Below are positions 17,955 through 27,121 of a stretch of DNA of 64,000 nucleotides, in pieces. The stretch covers positions 47,842-111,841 of the forward strand of contig JACRIR010000150.1 of the NCBI GenBank assembly GCA_016215705.1, given 5' to 3'. Every line of letters begins with the position of its first letter. The stretch's first letter is position 1. A program made the translations under genes and the position numbers. This DNA is from Candidatus Poribacteria bacterium (GTDB lineage: Bacteria > Abyssobacteria > SURF-5). The notes under the pieces are model-generated. The model saw only the letters and a list, made by a program, of their open reading frames with translations, searched no databases and was not told the DNA's origin.

Positions 17955-19034
17955 TCACACTCCCAATATATCCGAAAACTTCCATTTTATTCGCCAAAAC
18001 GGCAACATCCTAAACAGCTTTGCGGTCAAAACCTCAACGGGCCAACCTGACTCTTCCGCATACGCCCGCAGAAAATGCAGCAAATCCGCTCGTGTCACGG
18101 CCTGATGGAACACGTTGACCTTCTCCCCTGATTGCTCCTGCAAATCACTATTCCCACGCAGGTGGGAATCCATTCTTCTGTCATCCTGACTTCTTCTGTC
18201 ATCCTGACTTCTTCTGTCACCCTGATTTCTTTCGTCATTCCGATTTCTCTTGTCATTCTGACTTCTCTTGTCATTCTGAGCGAAGCGAAGAATCTCCCTT
18301 TCACCTTTCGCCTTTCGCCCTTCGCCTCGTATCTCGTCATTCACTTTCTTTGCCGACCGCAGCAATCGCAACAGATTCATACATTTTCGGAAATCGGAAA
18401 GCGGGGAAATAATCCTTGCCGCATCCAGGTCGAGCAGGAATAGCTGTTCCGCCGATTCTTTCTCTGACAACAAGATATTCTTGAGATGCAGGTCAGCGTG
18501 ATAAATGCCCGCCTTATGCATTTTTGCAATCAACCGCCCCAATGACGCCGCCGTCTTTCCTTTCTTCGCTGACGCTGCCGAAGTTGACACCTGATCCATT
18601 CTCAGCAGCAGTGTCTGTAAATCCTCGCTCTGGGTGATCTCCCTTAGCGCTATGGCGCCCTTATAGAATATTGGTGAACTTCGCTCGACGGCGGCGGCAA
18701 GTATCTCAGGCGTCGGAATACCTCTTGACCGAGCAAACTCGGAAGCTTCCAACTCCATCAACGGGCGCGGCTTGCCCCAATTTACGTATTTTCCCTTCCA
18801 GAATCTGCCGAGAACACCTCCGCGCACATATCTTCGGACTAATGCCCGCTCTTCCGGCCTCTCGGACAGGGGGAACGGGATTAGTCGAGCGCGTCCATGA
18901 TGGGGTGAGTGTGTGTCCCTGCTGTCGGAAACCTCCGGTATTATGAAATTCTGAAAGCTGCGCGCATAACCCTCTTTAACTACAGTGGTTAGATTGTCTC
19001 TCACAACAACTTGATATCCCGGAAAACAAAGCAT
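17955..19034 (-). CDS. Kdo-kinase-like protein (KdkA/WaaP family) with repeat-derived insertion
   Basis: A 359-residue LPS kinase. LIAKMHKAGIYHADLHLKNILLS contains the catalytic HxD (D181) and N186; LFLLDLDAARI supplies the metal-binding aspartates near 202-204; an N-terminal FWKGKYVNWGKPRPLMELEASEFARSRGIPTPEILA is typical of the family. Residues about 237-305 form an odd, highly charged stretch with six-residue units (RSQNDK, RNRNDE, RNQGDR, RSQDDR twice), encoded by a DNA repeat array otherwise found between genes. The C-terminus (FHQAVTRADLLHFLRAYAEESGWP...) continues in frame. First gene of the LPS cluster. Possibly acts on Kdo of the inner core. Confidence 0.82.
   Translation of the reverse strand: MLCFPGYQVVVRDNLTTVVKEGYARSFQNFIIPEVSDSRDTHSPHHGRARLIPFPLSERPEERALVRRYVRGGVLGRFWKGKYVNWGKPRPLMELEASEFARSRGIPTPEILAAAVERSSPIFYKGAIALREITQSEDLQTLLLRMDQVSTSAASAKKGKTAASLGRLIAKMHKAGIYHADLHLKNILLSEKESAEQLFLLDLDAARIISPLSDFRKCMNLLRLLRSAKKVNDEIRGEGRKAKGEREILRFAQNDKRSQNDKRNRNDERNQGDRRSQDDRRSQDDRRMDSHLRGNSDLQEQSGEKVNVFHQAVTRADLLHFLRAYAEESGWPVEVLTAKLFRMLPFWRIKWKFSDILGV
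18150..18297. repeat. Repeat array inside the Kdo-kinase gene
   Basis: Plus-strand reading: a hairpin-like TTCCCACGCAGGTGGGAATCC (18151-18171), then about six 18-bp units of the form TCATCCTGACTTCTTCTG from about 18174, ending in GTCATTCTGAG plus CGAAGCGAAGAATCTC (about 18268-18295). These pieces match repeats located between genes elsewhere in the window (40091-40172, 49603-49638, 57123-57229). Here the unit length is a multiple of three and no stop interrupts the kinase frame. Confidence 0.8.
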
Positions 19035-19228
19035 TTTCCCATTCGCGGTCTGAGACGGTGAATATTAAGGTTCAGGGGGACTCACGGATTCACACGGGTT
19101 CGGAACCATGGACGATGTGCAATGAACCCGTACGCCTCTTCTACCAGACACACATCTACCTTGCCTTATCATCGCCCATAGTATCATTTTTCTATCGGAA
19201 ATTCAATAGAATCAAGAGATAGTGTAGG

Positions 19229-19801
19229 TTAGACGTGCCCGACTTCCCGTAGCAGGTCTGCGTTTTCTTGCAGGAAGCTTTCCTCCAGGTCGACGTGAAA
19301 CGTGAGCAGGAACCGCGCGACCATTCCCCAAAATCCGACCGATAGAGTTAGTTCGACGAGGCTCGCATTATCCAGGAAACCCGACGCCGCAGCGAAGGTC
19401 TCATCTCTAGGCTGATTCTCCCTGGAAACCTCCTCGGTATACTTCAGGACGGTTTTCTCCTGGCTTGTAAAGGCCGCCGACCCGCGCCAACCCTTGAGTT
19501 CCCCGATCTGCTCGAGGGTCACGCCGGCCTGCATCGCAATGGGGACATGATGCGCCCATTCGTAATTCGCGCCATGTATCTGCGCGATCTTGAGAATCGC
19601 CAGCTCGCGGTATCTGGGCTCAAGATGCGATTTGATTATCAGCTTTGAGCCAAGCCTGACGAATTCCCTGACCGCCGCCCCGCTGTGCGCCACCATCTTG
19701 TTGATGTTCAATACCTCGAATCCGCCCGTTTCTATCTTCTCGAAAAACTCCCGAACTTTCTGCGACGACTTCTCGATATCGGCATACGGTATCCTCGCCA
19801 T
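19229..19801 (-). CDS. Carboxymuconolactone decarboxylase / AhpD-family protein
   Basis: A 190-residue protein from the ATG at 19801 (GGAGGG 7 bp upstream); an open frame reaches 19999 but the added residues do not look like family sequence. It has SGAAVREFVRLGSKLIIKSHLEPRYRELAILKIAQIHGANYEWAHHVPIAMQAGVT, the E and H-x-x-H helix of the carboxymuconolactone-decarboxylase fold. The CxxC thiol pair of the alkylhydroperoxidase AhpD is absent, so peroxidase activity by that mechanism is unlikely. Possible lactone or quinone chemistry; substrate unknown. It stands alone between the LPS cluster and glnE. Confidence 0.82.
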   Translation of the reverse strand: MARIPYADIEKSSQKVREFFEKIETGGFEVLNINKMVAHSGAAVREFVRLGSKLIIKSHLEPRYRELAILKIAQIHGANYEWAHHVPIAMQAGVTLEQIGELKGWRGSAAFTSQEKTVLKYTEEVSRENQPRDETFAAASGFLDNASLVELTLSVGFWGMVARFLLTFHVDLEESFLQENADLLREVGHV

Positions 19802-20078
19802 TGCAATTCCCTCCGCCGTTGACAAGAAGTGTATTCTGTTCCCTGTCTGAATGTAACATATTTTAGCATCGTTGGAAGCAAGGCGCAATAGGGAAGGAGA
19901 AAGATAAAGAAGACCGCGTAGATCGCGCCGGGCGGTCCTTGTTCCGACCAAAGGGAGCGCTAAGAGTCTGGAGTCGGAAAGAAATCGGCGTTCATCCACT
20001 GTTCCCCATTATTGCGGGGTTCATCCGTTTGGTCCATTCATGCAATCCGCCACCCAAGGCTCCTTCAACGCAGACTGA

Positions 20079-20108
20079 TTGAAGCGGCCCCGCAGTTTAT
20101 GATATAAT
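20079..20108 (+). promoter_or_regulatory. Sigma-70-type promoter of glnE
   Basis: -35 TTGAAG (20079-20084), 18-bp spacer, -10 TATAAT (20103-20108), about 45 bp upstream of the TTG start of glnE. Inferred from consensus. Confidence 0.6.
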
Positions 20109-20154
20109 AAGTTTTGATTGACCCTAATCATAAGCAAATCAAGGAGTTACATTA

Positions 20155-23100
20155 TTGTTGAATCATGAAGAACTCGCCGAGGCGCTACTCACGGAAAACC
20201 TCCCCTTCGAGCATGCGCGTCGCATTCTCGCCGAGGCAGGCATAGCAGACCCGGTCAAAGCAAATAAAAACATCCAACTGCTTGCAGGGCGAGGGACAGC
20301 GTATGAAGTGTTCTGCCGGATTCTGCCCCTGGCGCTCGGTTTCCTCGACAAAGTTGCTGATCCCGATATGGCGCTCAACAACTGGGAACGCCTTGTCGAG
20401 GTAAAGCGCGACCGCGAAACGCATTTCCGCAATATCAAAAATAATCCGCAGGCGCTCGATATTCTGCTGAGAATAATCGGCGTCAGCCAATATCTTGCCG
20501 ATATCCTGATCCGAAAACCTTCGCTTTTCTCCGAAATGATCATGAGCGGTCACTGGCGGGACCTTGTCGAGACGGACACCCTCCGCTCGGAACTGGCTGA
20601 GATCATCGCCGGCGCCCCCGACTACGAACGCAAGCTCACCGCTCTTCGAGATTTCAAGAATCGCCACGTCCTCCGCATTGGCATAAAAGACATCTGCGGC
20701 GAAACCGACGTTGAAGAGATTTTGCGAGAGACCACTTCATTGGCGAATATGTGCGTTCGGACTGCGCTCGACATTGCAGAGTCAGAAGTGCGAACACGGT
20801 TCGGCAAACCAATGATTGCGGACAAGGACGGTGAGGCGTCCGTTGTCATCATGGCGCTCGGGAAACTCGGTGGTGAAGAACTGAATTACAGCTCGGACAT
20901 AGACCTTATCTTCATCTACTCGCACGAAGGTGAAACGCAGGCGATTCCCGCTTCGGAAGAGGCGACCGGATCAGTCGCCAATCATGAATACTTCTCGAAA
21001 CTTGCAGAAAAATGCATAGAACTTTTGTCGCGCGTGACCGAGCAGGGTCACTTGTTCCGCGTTGATATGCGACTGCGCCCGATGGGGAGCAAGGGACCGC
21101 TTGTCAGCTCGCTCGAAAGCCATCTCTCATATTACGAAATCTTCGGGGAGACATGGGAGCGCCAGGCGCTGCTAAAGGCGCGCCCTGTGGCCGGCGATAT
21201 GGAACTGGGGCTGCGGTTCCTCAAGGAAATCAGGCCTTTTGTCTATCCGAAATACCTCGATCATCGTGGCATACGCGAGATTCAAGAGCTTAAACGACGC
21301 ATCGAGCGCGAGGTCGATAAGCAAGGGCGCGCGGCCGCTGAAGTAAAGCTCGGGCGCGGCGGAATCCGCGATATCGAGTTTACCGTTCAGTTTCTCCAAC
21401 TGCTGAACGGCGGGAAGCATCCCGAGTTGCGCGGTACAAACACGCTCGGGACACTCAGAATGCTCGAGAGAATCAGCTACCTCTCTCCCGCCGAATGCGC
21501 AGCATTGATCGAGGCGTACAGGTTCTTGCGAAAGATCGAGAACCGGCTGCAGATAATGCAAAACCGGCAGTTGCACGTGTTGCCTTCGCGGATGGAAGAC
21601 GCGGAGGTCGTGGCGCGAAGTCTCGGTTATCAGAGGTCGGCCGGTCGGTCGGCGGCCCGGCACTTCGAACTCGAATACAAACGTCACACCGAGAAGGTGC
21701 GTGAGTTATTCAACAAGTTCTTCGGAAAGATGTTTGCAGGAGGCGAGCGCGTCTCACCCGTGATCGATCTCATATTGAATCCGGAGCCGACGGAGGTCGA
21801 GATAGAAGAGACGCTCGGGCGCTACGGTTTCCGCAACTGCGTAGCTGCCTACGAAAATCTTGTCCTGCTCGCCGACGGGCCTGTGTCGTCACCGAATCCG
21901 CCTCGCTCGCGCACCTTCTTCTGCAACATCGCGCCGCTGTTGCTCCAGCACCTCGAACAATCGCCGGACCCGGACATGGCGCTGAATAATTTGCAGAGAT
22001 GCGTCGCGGCCCTCGGAGCTCCCGCAACATTCTACGAGATTCTATCCGCCAACCCCAAGTCTCTCGAGCTATTCGTCGCGCTTTCTTCTTACAGCGATCA
22101 TCTCATCCGCCTGCTTGTGAACGACCCCGGCGTCATCGATTTTCTGATGAGCACCCGGATACTCGAGGGCGAGAGCTCACGCCTGAATATCGACAAAGCT
22201 CTCGGCAAATTTCTCGACATCAACCCGAACTTCTACGAATCGATACAGAGATTCAAGAACGGTGAATTGCTTCGCATTGGTTTGAGGGATATCCTCGGAC
22301 TCGCGGACATTATCGAAGTCACGCGCGAGCTTTCATCGGTCGCAGAGGTAATGCTTGCGCGCGTTTATCAGAAGTGTCTCGAGGAACATGTGACGCGGTA
22401 CGGTGAGCCACTCGGAGAAAACGCCGTTCCCGCGATAATGACCATTCTCGGCATGGGCAAAATCGGCGGAGCCGAGATCAACTACGCCTCCGACCTCGAC
22501 GTGGTTTTCGTATACTCGTCGGACGGGCAAACCACGGGAGGAACATCCGGCCCCATATCGTGCCAGCAATTCTTTGTCACGCTTGCAGCCCGGATAATGA
22601 AACGAATGAGCGAGTTGAATCCTTACGGCTACTTGTATAAGATGGATGCGCGGTTGCGGCCTGACGGCGATCAAGGTTTGCTCGCGGTCTCAGCCGATTC
22701 GTTTGTGGAGTACCACCGGCAAAAGAGCGCGCTGTGGGAAAAACGGGCGATGACGAAGATGCGGCCGGTCGCAGGCGATGCGGCGCTTGGAGCGCACATA
22801 CGCGACGTAGCACATTCCATTATCTACGCGCCCGGTTTCTTTACGGCGGAAGTGGTCGAGGACGCCATTGCGATGTTGAGGAAGATATTCGAGGCCGTTC
22901 GGACTGAAGAGCGCGAAGGCGTGCAGATAAAGAACGCAGCCGGCGGAATCGTCGAGATCGAGTTCCTCGTGCAGTTGCTGCAACTCAAGTACGGTCACGA
23001 GCAGGATGACCTCAGCGGCGCAAACCCGTCCGGCGCCGTTCTGAGAGGAGAGAAGAATCTCCATCCATCCTCCGACCGCTATGATCTCAGGACTACCAAC

Positions 23101-23409
23101 ACACTCGAGGCGCTCGACGCCCTCGGCGCCGCAGGATACCTCTCGCGCCAGACGCATGACGACCTCACGGCCACACTGGTCCTTTTGCGGCGAGTGGAGA
23201 ATCGGCTGCGTCTCATGCATGACCGGTCACTCAATGAACTGCCCTCCGACCCCGACGCTCTCGACAAACTCGCGCTGCGTCTGGGAACGACTGCGTCGGC
23301 AGAGCGGAGCCCCGGCGAAGCGCTCCTCGACACCTTGGAGTCCTACATCCACCGCTCCCACCGCGTATTCGAGGAATTGATGACGTCCCTAAGGCAAAAA
23401 GGAAGCTGA
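20155..23409 (+). CDS. glnE: Bifunctional glutamine synthetase adenylyltransferase/deadenylase GlnE
   Basis: 1084 residues. It adds AMP to, and phosphorolytically removes it from, a tyrosine of glutamine synthetase, tuning nitrogen assimilation in response to PII. Two nucleotidyltransferase domains are visible: SSDIDLIFIYS (D248, D250) in the N-terminal deadenylase half and ASDLDVVFVYSS (D780, D782) in the C-terminal adenylylase half, each followed by a helical domain with the family's IRDIEF / IVEIEFLVQLLQL motif. Start is TTG with AAGGAG 8 bp upstream. A stretch of about 25 residues (GANPSGAVLRGEKN...), encoded near 23010-23080, interrupts the usual 'GHE...LRTTNT' and looks like a small insertion. 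glnB/glnA are not in the window. Confidence 0.95.
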   Translation: MLNHEELAEALLTENLPFEHARRILAEAGIADPVKANKNIQLLAGRGTAYEVFCRILPLALGFLDKVADPDMALNNWERLVEVKRDRETHFRNIKNNPQALDILLRIIGVSQYLADILIRKPSLFSEMIMSGHWRDLVETDTLRSELAEIIAGAPDYERKLTALRDFKNRHVLRIGIKDICGETDVEEILRETTSLANMCVRTALDIAESEVRTRFGKPMIADKDGEASVVIMALGKLGGEELNYSSDIDLIFIYSHEGETQAIPASEEATGSVANHEYFSKLAEKCIELLSRVTEQGHLFRVDMRLRPMGSKGPLVSSLESHLSYYEIFGETWERQALLKARPVAGDMELGLRFLKEIRPFVYPKYLDHRGIREIQELKRRIEREVDKQGRAAAEVKLGRGGIRDIEFTVQFLQLLNGGKHPELRGTNTLGTLRMLERISYLSPAECAALIEAYRFLRKIENRLQIMQNRQLHVLPSRMEDAEVVARSLGYQRSAGRSAARHFELEYKRHTEKVRELFNKFFGKMFAGGERVSPVIDLILNPEPTEVEIEETLGRYGFRNCVAAYENLVLLADGPVSSPNPPRSRTFFCNIAPLLLQHLEQSPDPDMALNNLQRCVAALGAPATFYEILSANPKSLELFVALSSYSDHLIRLLVNDPGVIDFLMSTRILEGESSRLNIDKALGKFLDINPNFYESIQRFKNGELLRIGLRDILGLADIIEVTRELSSVAEVMLARVYQKCLEEHVTRYGEPLGENAVPAIMTILGMGKIGGAEINYASDLDVVFVYSSDGQTTGGTSGPISCQQFFVTLAARIMKRMSELNPYGYLYKMDARLRPDGDQGLLAVSADSFVEYHRQKSALWEKRAMTKMRPVAGDAALGAHIRDVAHSIIYAPGFFTAEVVEDAIAMLRKIFEAVRTEEREGVQIKNAAGGIVEIEFLVQLLQLKYGHEQDDLSGANPSGAVLRGEKNLHPSSDRYDLRTTNTLEALDALGAAGYLSRQTHDDLTATLVLLRRVENRLRLMHDRSLNELPSDPDALDKLALRLGTTASAERSPGEALLDTLESYIHRSHRVFEELMTSLRQKGS

Positions 23410-23535
23410 CTTTGGCTCATTGTATCATTGGAACGACTTTCCGCGTAATTGGTTTCATTCGTGACTCGCGTTCCCGGCCCTTTTCGCTTTTCTTCGCGTT
23501 ATTGCGGTTAAGCAGTGGTTTTCCGGAGCAGTGGT

Positions 23536-24273
23536 TTGGATCAAAGAAAAATCCTCTTCATTTCTGACGCGCATCTCGGCTCGGGCTTGAACGAGACCGA
23601 AAAAGAGCGTAATCTCATCGAGTTTCTCAACGGCTTGTCGCCCGAGCGCGTCTCCACTCTCTATATCCTGGGAGATCTGTTCGATTTCTGGTTCGAGTAT
23701 GGAACAGTTATCTTCTCGCGCCATTTCCGCGTGTTGTCCGCGCTCGCTCAGGTGGTCGGGAGAGGAATCGATGCTCATCTGGTCGTGGGCAACCACGACT
23801 TCTGGGCGAGCGACTTCCTCACAAAAACAGTCGGCCTGAAAGTGCACTACGACCCGATCGAGGTCAATATCGAAGGTCTCCGTGTTCTTTTGTGTCACGG
23901 CGACGGCGTCAACCCATACGACAGCGGATACCTGCTTTTGAAGGCGCTGATCAGGAGCAGGCCTGCCATTTGGGCCGCGCGTCTCATTCATCCCGATTTC
24001 GTCATGTGGCTCGCGCGCTGCGTCTCGAAGCTCAGCCGGAAGAGCGCGTCAGTGGCGGGCCAGATACGGGAAGACGACGGCGTCCGCCAGTTCGCGCTGA
24101 GAAAACTGCAAGGAGATATCGACGTCGTAATAGCGGGGCATTCCCACCAGCCGCACGACGACACCTTCTCCATCAACGGAACCAACAAGCGCTACTACAA
24201 CACCGGCGACATGCAGAAACGCTACTCGTACCTCGAATACTCCAGCGGCAGATTCCAGTTGAAGACATTCTAG
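23536..24273 (+). CDS. lpxH: UDP-2,3-diacylglucosamine diphosphatase LpxH
   Basis: A calcineurin-fold metallophosphoesterase of about 245 residues that hydrolyses UDP-2,3-diacylglucosamine to lipid X in lipid A synthesis. Metal motifs are complete: ISDAHLG, LYILGDLFDFWFEYG, VVGNHDFW, LLCHGDG and VIAGHSHQPH. A hydrophobic insertion (SGYLLLKALIRSRPAIWAARLIHPDFVMWLAR) matches the lipid-gripping cap of LpxH. I prefer the TTG at 23536, with GGAG 7 bp upstream, over the GTG at 23515. Away from the LPS-core locus but functionally linked to it. UDP-diacylglucosamine specificity is by resemblance. Confidence 0.88.
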   Translation: MDQRKILFISDAHLGSGLNETEKERNLIEFLNGLSPERVSTLYILGDLFDFWFEYGTVIFSRHFRVLSALAQVVGRGIDAHLVVGNHDFWASDFLTKTVGLKVHYDPIEVNIEGLRVLLCHGDGVNPYDSGYLLLKALIRSRPAIWAARLIHPDFVMWLARCVSKLSRKSASVAGQIREDDGVRQFALRKLQGDIDVVIAGHSHQPHDDTFSINGTNKRYYNTGDMQKRYSYLEYSSGRFQLKTF

Positions 24274-24372
24274 TCATCTCTATTCCGCATCCCGTGCGGT
24301 TCGTTTCTTCTTCTCCAACCTGCAATCAGAAATTCCAAATAGGGGGTAAGTCTCATATCGATGCTATAACAT

Positions 24373-24402
24373 TTGTCAATCACGCTCATCCCGTATTATA
24401 AT
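24373..24402 (+). promoter_or_regulatory. Sigma-70-type promoter of the acylase operon
   Basis: -35 TTGTCA (24373-24378), 18-bp spacer, -10 TATAAT (24397-24402), about 145 bp upstream of the acylase start. Inferred from consensus. Confidence 0.55.
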
Positions 24403-24546
24403 CGTGGACACCGAGTCACCCGTATCGAATCCCGCAAGGTCGAGATGAACAAGCAAAGCATGACCGTGATTGTGCGGGAAAGAGAAAAAGAGACGCCGAA
24501 GAATGAGGATTGAAACGAATACTTGGCCATTGAGGAGACAAAACCC

Positions 24547-27105
24547 GTGAGAAAAGCTCTCTTTTCAGCGCTTGTCGCAATTGTCATTTCGGTCGCGAAT
24601 GGTAATTGGGCGACGGCCGAAGAGGTTGTCCGGCTCGAGAAGAATCTGGGGGGCTTGAGAGAAAACGTTGAGGTAATCACGGACAAATTCGGGATTCCTC
24701 ATATTTACGCCAAGGACGAAGCCGACGCTATGTTCGCGCTGGGATACGTACACGCGCGAGACCGGTTATGGCAGATGGACTTCAGCCGCCGGGCAGCGCA
24801 AGGAAGACTTGCTGAGGTCGTTGGACCAGATGCGCTGGAACACGATGCATTTGTCCGAACGATCGGACTCAACCGGCTGGCGGACGCCTCTGCCGAAAGG
24901 GTTAAGAATCATCCCGGGCTATACAGGAATCTCGTTGCTTATTCTTGGGGAGTGAATTCATACATAGCCGGGAAAATGCCCGAGGAGCTTCCCGTCGAAT
25001 TCCGCCGGTTGGACTATCAGCCGGGACCGTGGACAGTGGCTGATTCGCTCTCAATCGGCAAAGCGATGGCGTGGGATTTGTGCGGAAGCCTTGATGACCT
25101 GTATCTGGGAACGCTGACGGAGAAGCTCGGGCCGGCAGTTGTTGACGAGCTTTTCCCTATCGACCGATACATGGAGATACCGATTGTCCCGCCAACCGAA
25201 GATGCAAAGGAGCCTGAGATGGGTGTACCCTTTGACTCATCGGCAAGAAGGGCGCAGCATGGCGCACCCCTGCAAAGGAATGTCGAATCCGCTGGAAGCC
25301 GTAATTCTTATGTGGGCGACGGAAATGACATCGGACAGAGGACGCATACGCCCGTAAGAGTGGAAGAGGCATGCCTCGACGTAATCAGGATGGCTTCGGG
25401 CGAGATTCGCATGTTCGGCGATGAGCGCATTATCGGAAGCAATAACTGGGTAATTGACGGAAGGAAATCCGCGACCGGCAGGCCGATACTGGCTTCTGAC
25501 CCTCACCTCGGATTCCATATGCCCTGCGTATGGTATGCTGTGCACATAAGAGGAGGCGATCTTGACGTAGTCGGCGTCTCTCTGCCCGGCCTTCCGATAA
25601 TCCCCATAGGTCATAATCGCAACATCGCGTGGGGATGCACGAACACGCAGGCCGACGGGACCGACTTTTTCATCGAGACGCTGAACGAAGAAAAGACACA
25701 GTATCTGCACGAGGACCAATGGAAGCCGCTCAAGGTAGTCAACGAGACCATCGACATTCGCGGAGGCAAACCGCTCGAGCTCAAAATAATGGTTACAGCC
25801 CACGGACCGATCATGTCCACGGAAGGCGCAAATCTCGCCATGCAATGGATAGGCGCAGAACCCGATGACGACTCTCTCGCCTTCTATCTTCTCAACCACG
25901 CGGTCGATTACGACGATTTTGCAGTCGCAATGCAAACATTGAATGCCCCGCCTCAGAATTTTGCTTATGCCGACACAAACGGAATGATCGCCATGTGGGT
26001 GGCGGGCCTGTTTCCTGTTCGTAAGATGGGATTGGGCCGCCTTCCCGTGGACGGCGCCTCGGGCGATTTCGATTGGAAAGGGTTCATTCCGAGGGCGGAA
26101 ACGCCCCATAGCGCGAGTCCGACTCAGCACTACCTGGCTTCGGCAAACCAGCGTCCCTCTCCAAAGGATTATCCCTATTACCTCGGCTACGAATGGGACC
26201 CCGGCTACCGGGCCCGCCGCATAAACCAACTGCTTTCATCCCAAGAATCCATAACCGCTGAACAGATGAGAAGCTTTCAGGCAGACACTTATGATACGGC
26301 GGCTGCGTCGATGCTGCCTCGTATGACGGCTGCCTGCAAGGACAAATTCGAGGATGGGTCCCTTTACGCGCAAGTTCTCGATATCGTCTCAAAATGGGAT
26401 TTTGTCACAGCGAAGGAGAAGGCGGCTCCAGCAATATGGTGGAAATGGCTCGACAAGTTCCGCGATCTCGTGTGGAGAGATGAATGGGCGGCAGCCGGCC
26501 TCTACACGCAGGGTGAACCGTGGGGCCACACCGACATGAACAAATGGCAGCCTCCTATGGAAGTGCTGGAAAAAATGGTGGTCGAGGAGCCGAACTCGAA
26601 ATGGTTCGATGATGTTTCGACGAAGGAAGTGGAAACGCTCGAGGATATTGCGTCGAGAGGACTGCGGGAGGCGGCGGATGATCTGGCGTTGCGGTACGGC
26701 GGCGAGGCTTCCGCCTGGGTCTGGGGCAGGGCGAATCGCTTGCGCATCGAGCATCTCTCGAACAATCCGACGCTCGGACGTGGAGGACAACCGCTCAGCG
26801 GCAGCGACCTTACCTTGAATGCGCGCGGCAACGGCGGCGATGTTACCGGCGGGCCAAGCTGGCGGATGGTCGTTGATTTCACAGACCTTACGCGTACGAC
26901 GGCAGTGTTTCCGGGCGGCCAGAGCGGCGACCCCACCAGCCCGCATTACGACGACTTGATCGATGAATGGATTCAAGACAAATACGTTCCTGTGTTTTTC
27001 TATCCGAGAGCGGAGGAGTTCCCTGCAGACCAGATTGAAAGCTGGCTCGCGCTTTCGGCCCCGATCGACAGCATGGAAATCACCGGCAGCGAGACAACGG
27101 AGTAA
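24547..27105 (+). CDS. Secreted penicillin-acylase-family (S45) amidohydrolase
   Basis: 852 residues from the GTG at 24547 (GAGGAG 9 bp upstream). The signal peptide MRKALFSALVAIVISVANG plus ATA targets it to the periplasm. Ntn-hydrolase precursors of this family cleave themselves to expose a serine; RIIGSNNWVIDG places that Ser at about residue 298, with the family's downstream DPHLGFHMPCVWYAVHIRG, GHNRNIAWGCTNTQADGTDFF and, late, GNGGDVTGGPSWRMVVDF. The region before the cleavage site (about 225-270) holds a hydrophilic linker. The family cleaves beta-lactam side chains, acyl-homoserine lactones and similar amides. Genes downstream would activate and process the released acid. Substrate unknown. 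Confidence 0.88.
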   Translation: MRKALFSALVAIVISVANGNWATAEEVVRLEKNLGGLRENVEVITDKFGIPHIYAKDEADAMFALGYVHARDRLWQMDFSRRAAQGRLAEVVGPDALEHDAFVRTIGLNRLADASAERVKNHPGLYRNLVAYSWGVNSYIAGKMPEELPVEFRRLDYQPGPWTVADSLSIGKAMAWDLCGSLDDLYLGTLTEKLGPAVVDELFPIDRYMEIPIVPPTEDAKEPEMGVPFDSSARRAQHGAPLQRNVESAGSRNSYVGDGNDIGQRTHTPVRVEEACLDVIRMASGEIRMFGDERIIGSNNWVIDGRKSATGRPILASDPHLGFHMPCVWYAVHIRGGDLDVVGVSLPGLPIIPIGHNRNIAWGCTNTQADGTDFFIETLNEEKTQYLHEDQWKPLKVVNETIDIRGGKPLELKIMVTAHGPIMSTEGANLAMQWIGAEPDDDSLAFYLLNHAVDYDDFAVAMQTLNAPPQNFAYADTNGMIAMWVAGLFPVRKMGLGRLPVDGASGDFDWKGFIPRAETPHSASPTQHYLASANQRPSPKDYPYYLGYEWDPGYRARRINQLLSSQESITAEQMRSFQADTYDTAAASMLPRMTAACKDKFEDGSLYAQVLDIVSKWDFVTAKEKAAPAIWWKWLDKFRDLVWRDEWAAAGLYTQGEPWGHTDMNKWQPPMEVLEKMVVEEPNSKWFDDVSTKEVETLEDIASRGLREAADDLALRYGGEASAWVWGRANRLRIEHLSNNPTLGRGGQPLSGSDLTLNARGNGGDVTGGPSWRMVVDFTDLTRTTAVFPGGQSGDPTSPHYDDLIDEWIQDKYVPVFFYPRAEEFPADQIESWLALSAPIDSMEITGSETTE

Positions 27106-27121
27106 TTAAGGGAGCAAGCAT

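Noticed and set aside
19802-19999. N-terminal extension of the carboxymuconolactone-decarboxylase-family gene
   Set aside because: The added 66 residues lack family similarity, and a strong GGAGGG precedes the ATG at 19801.
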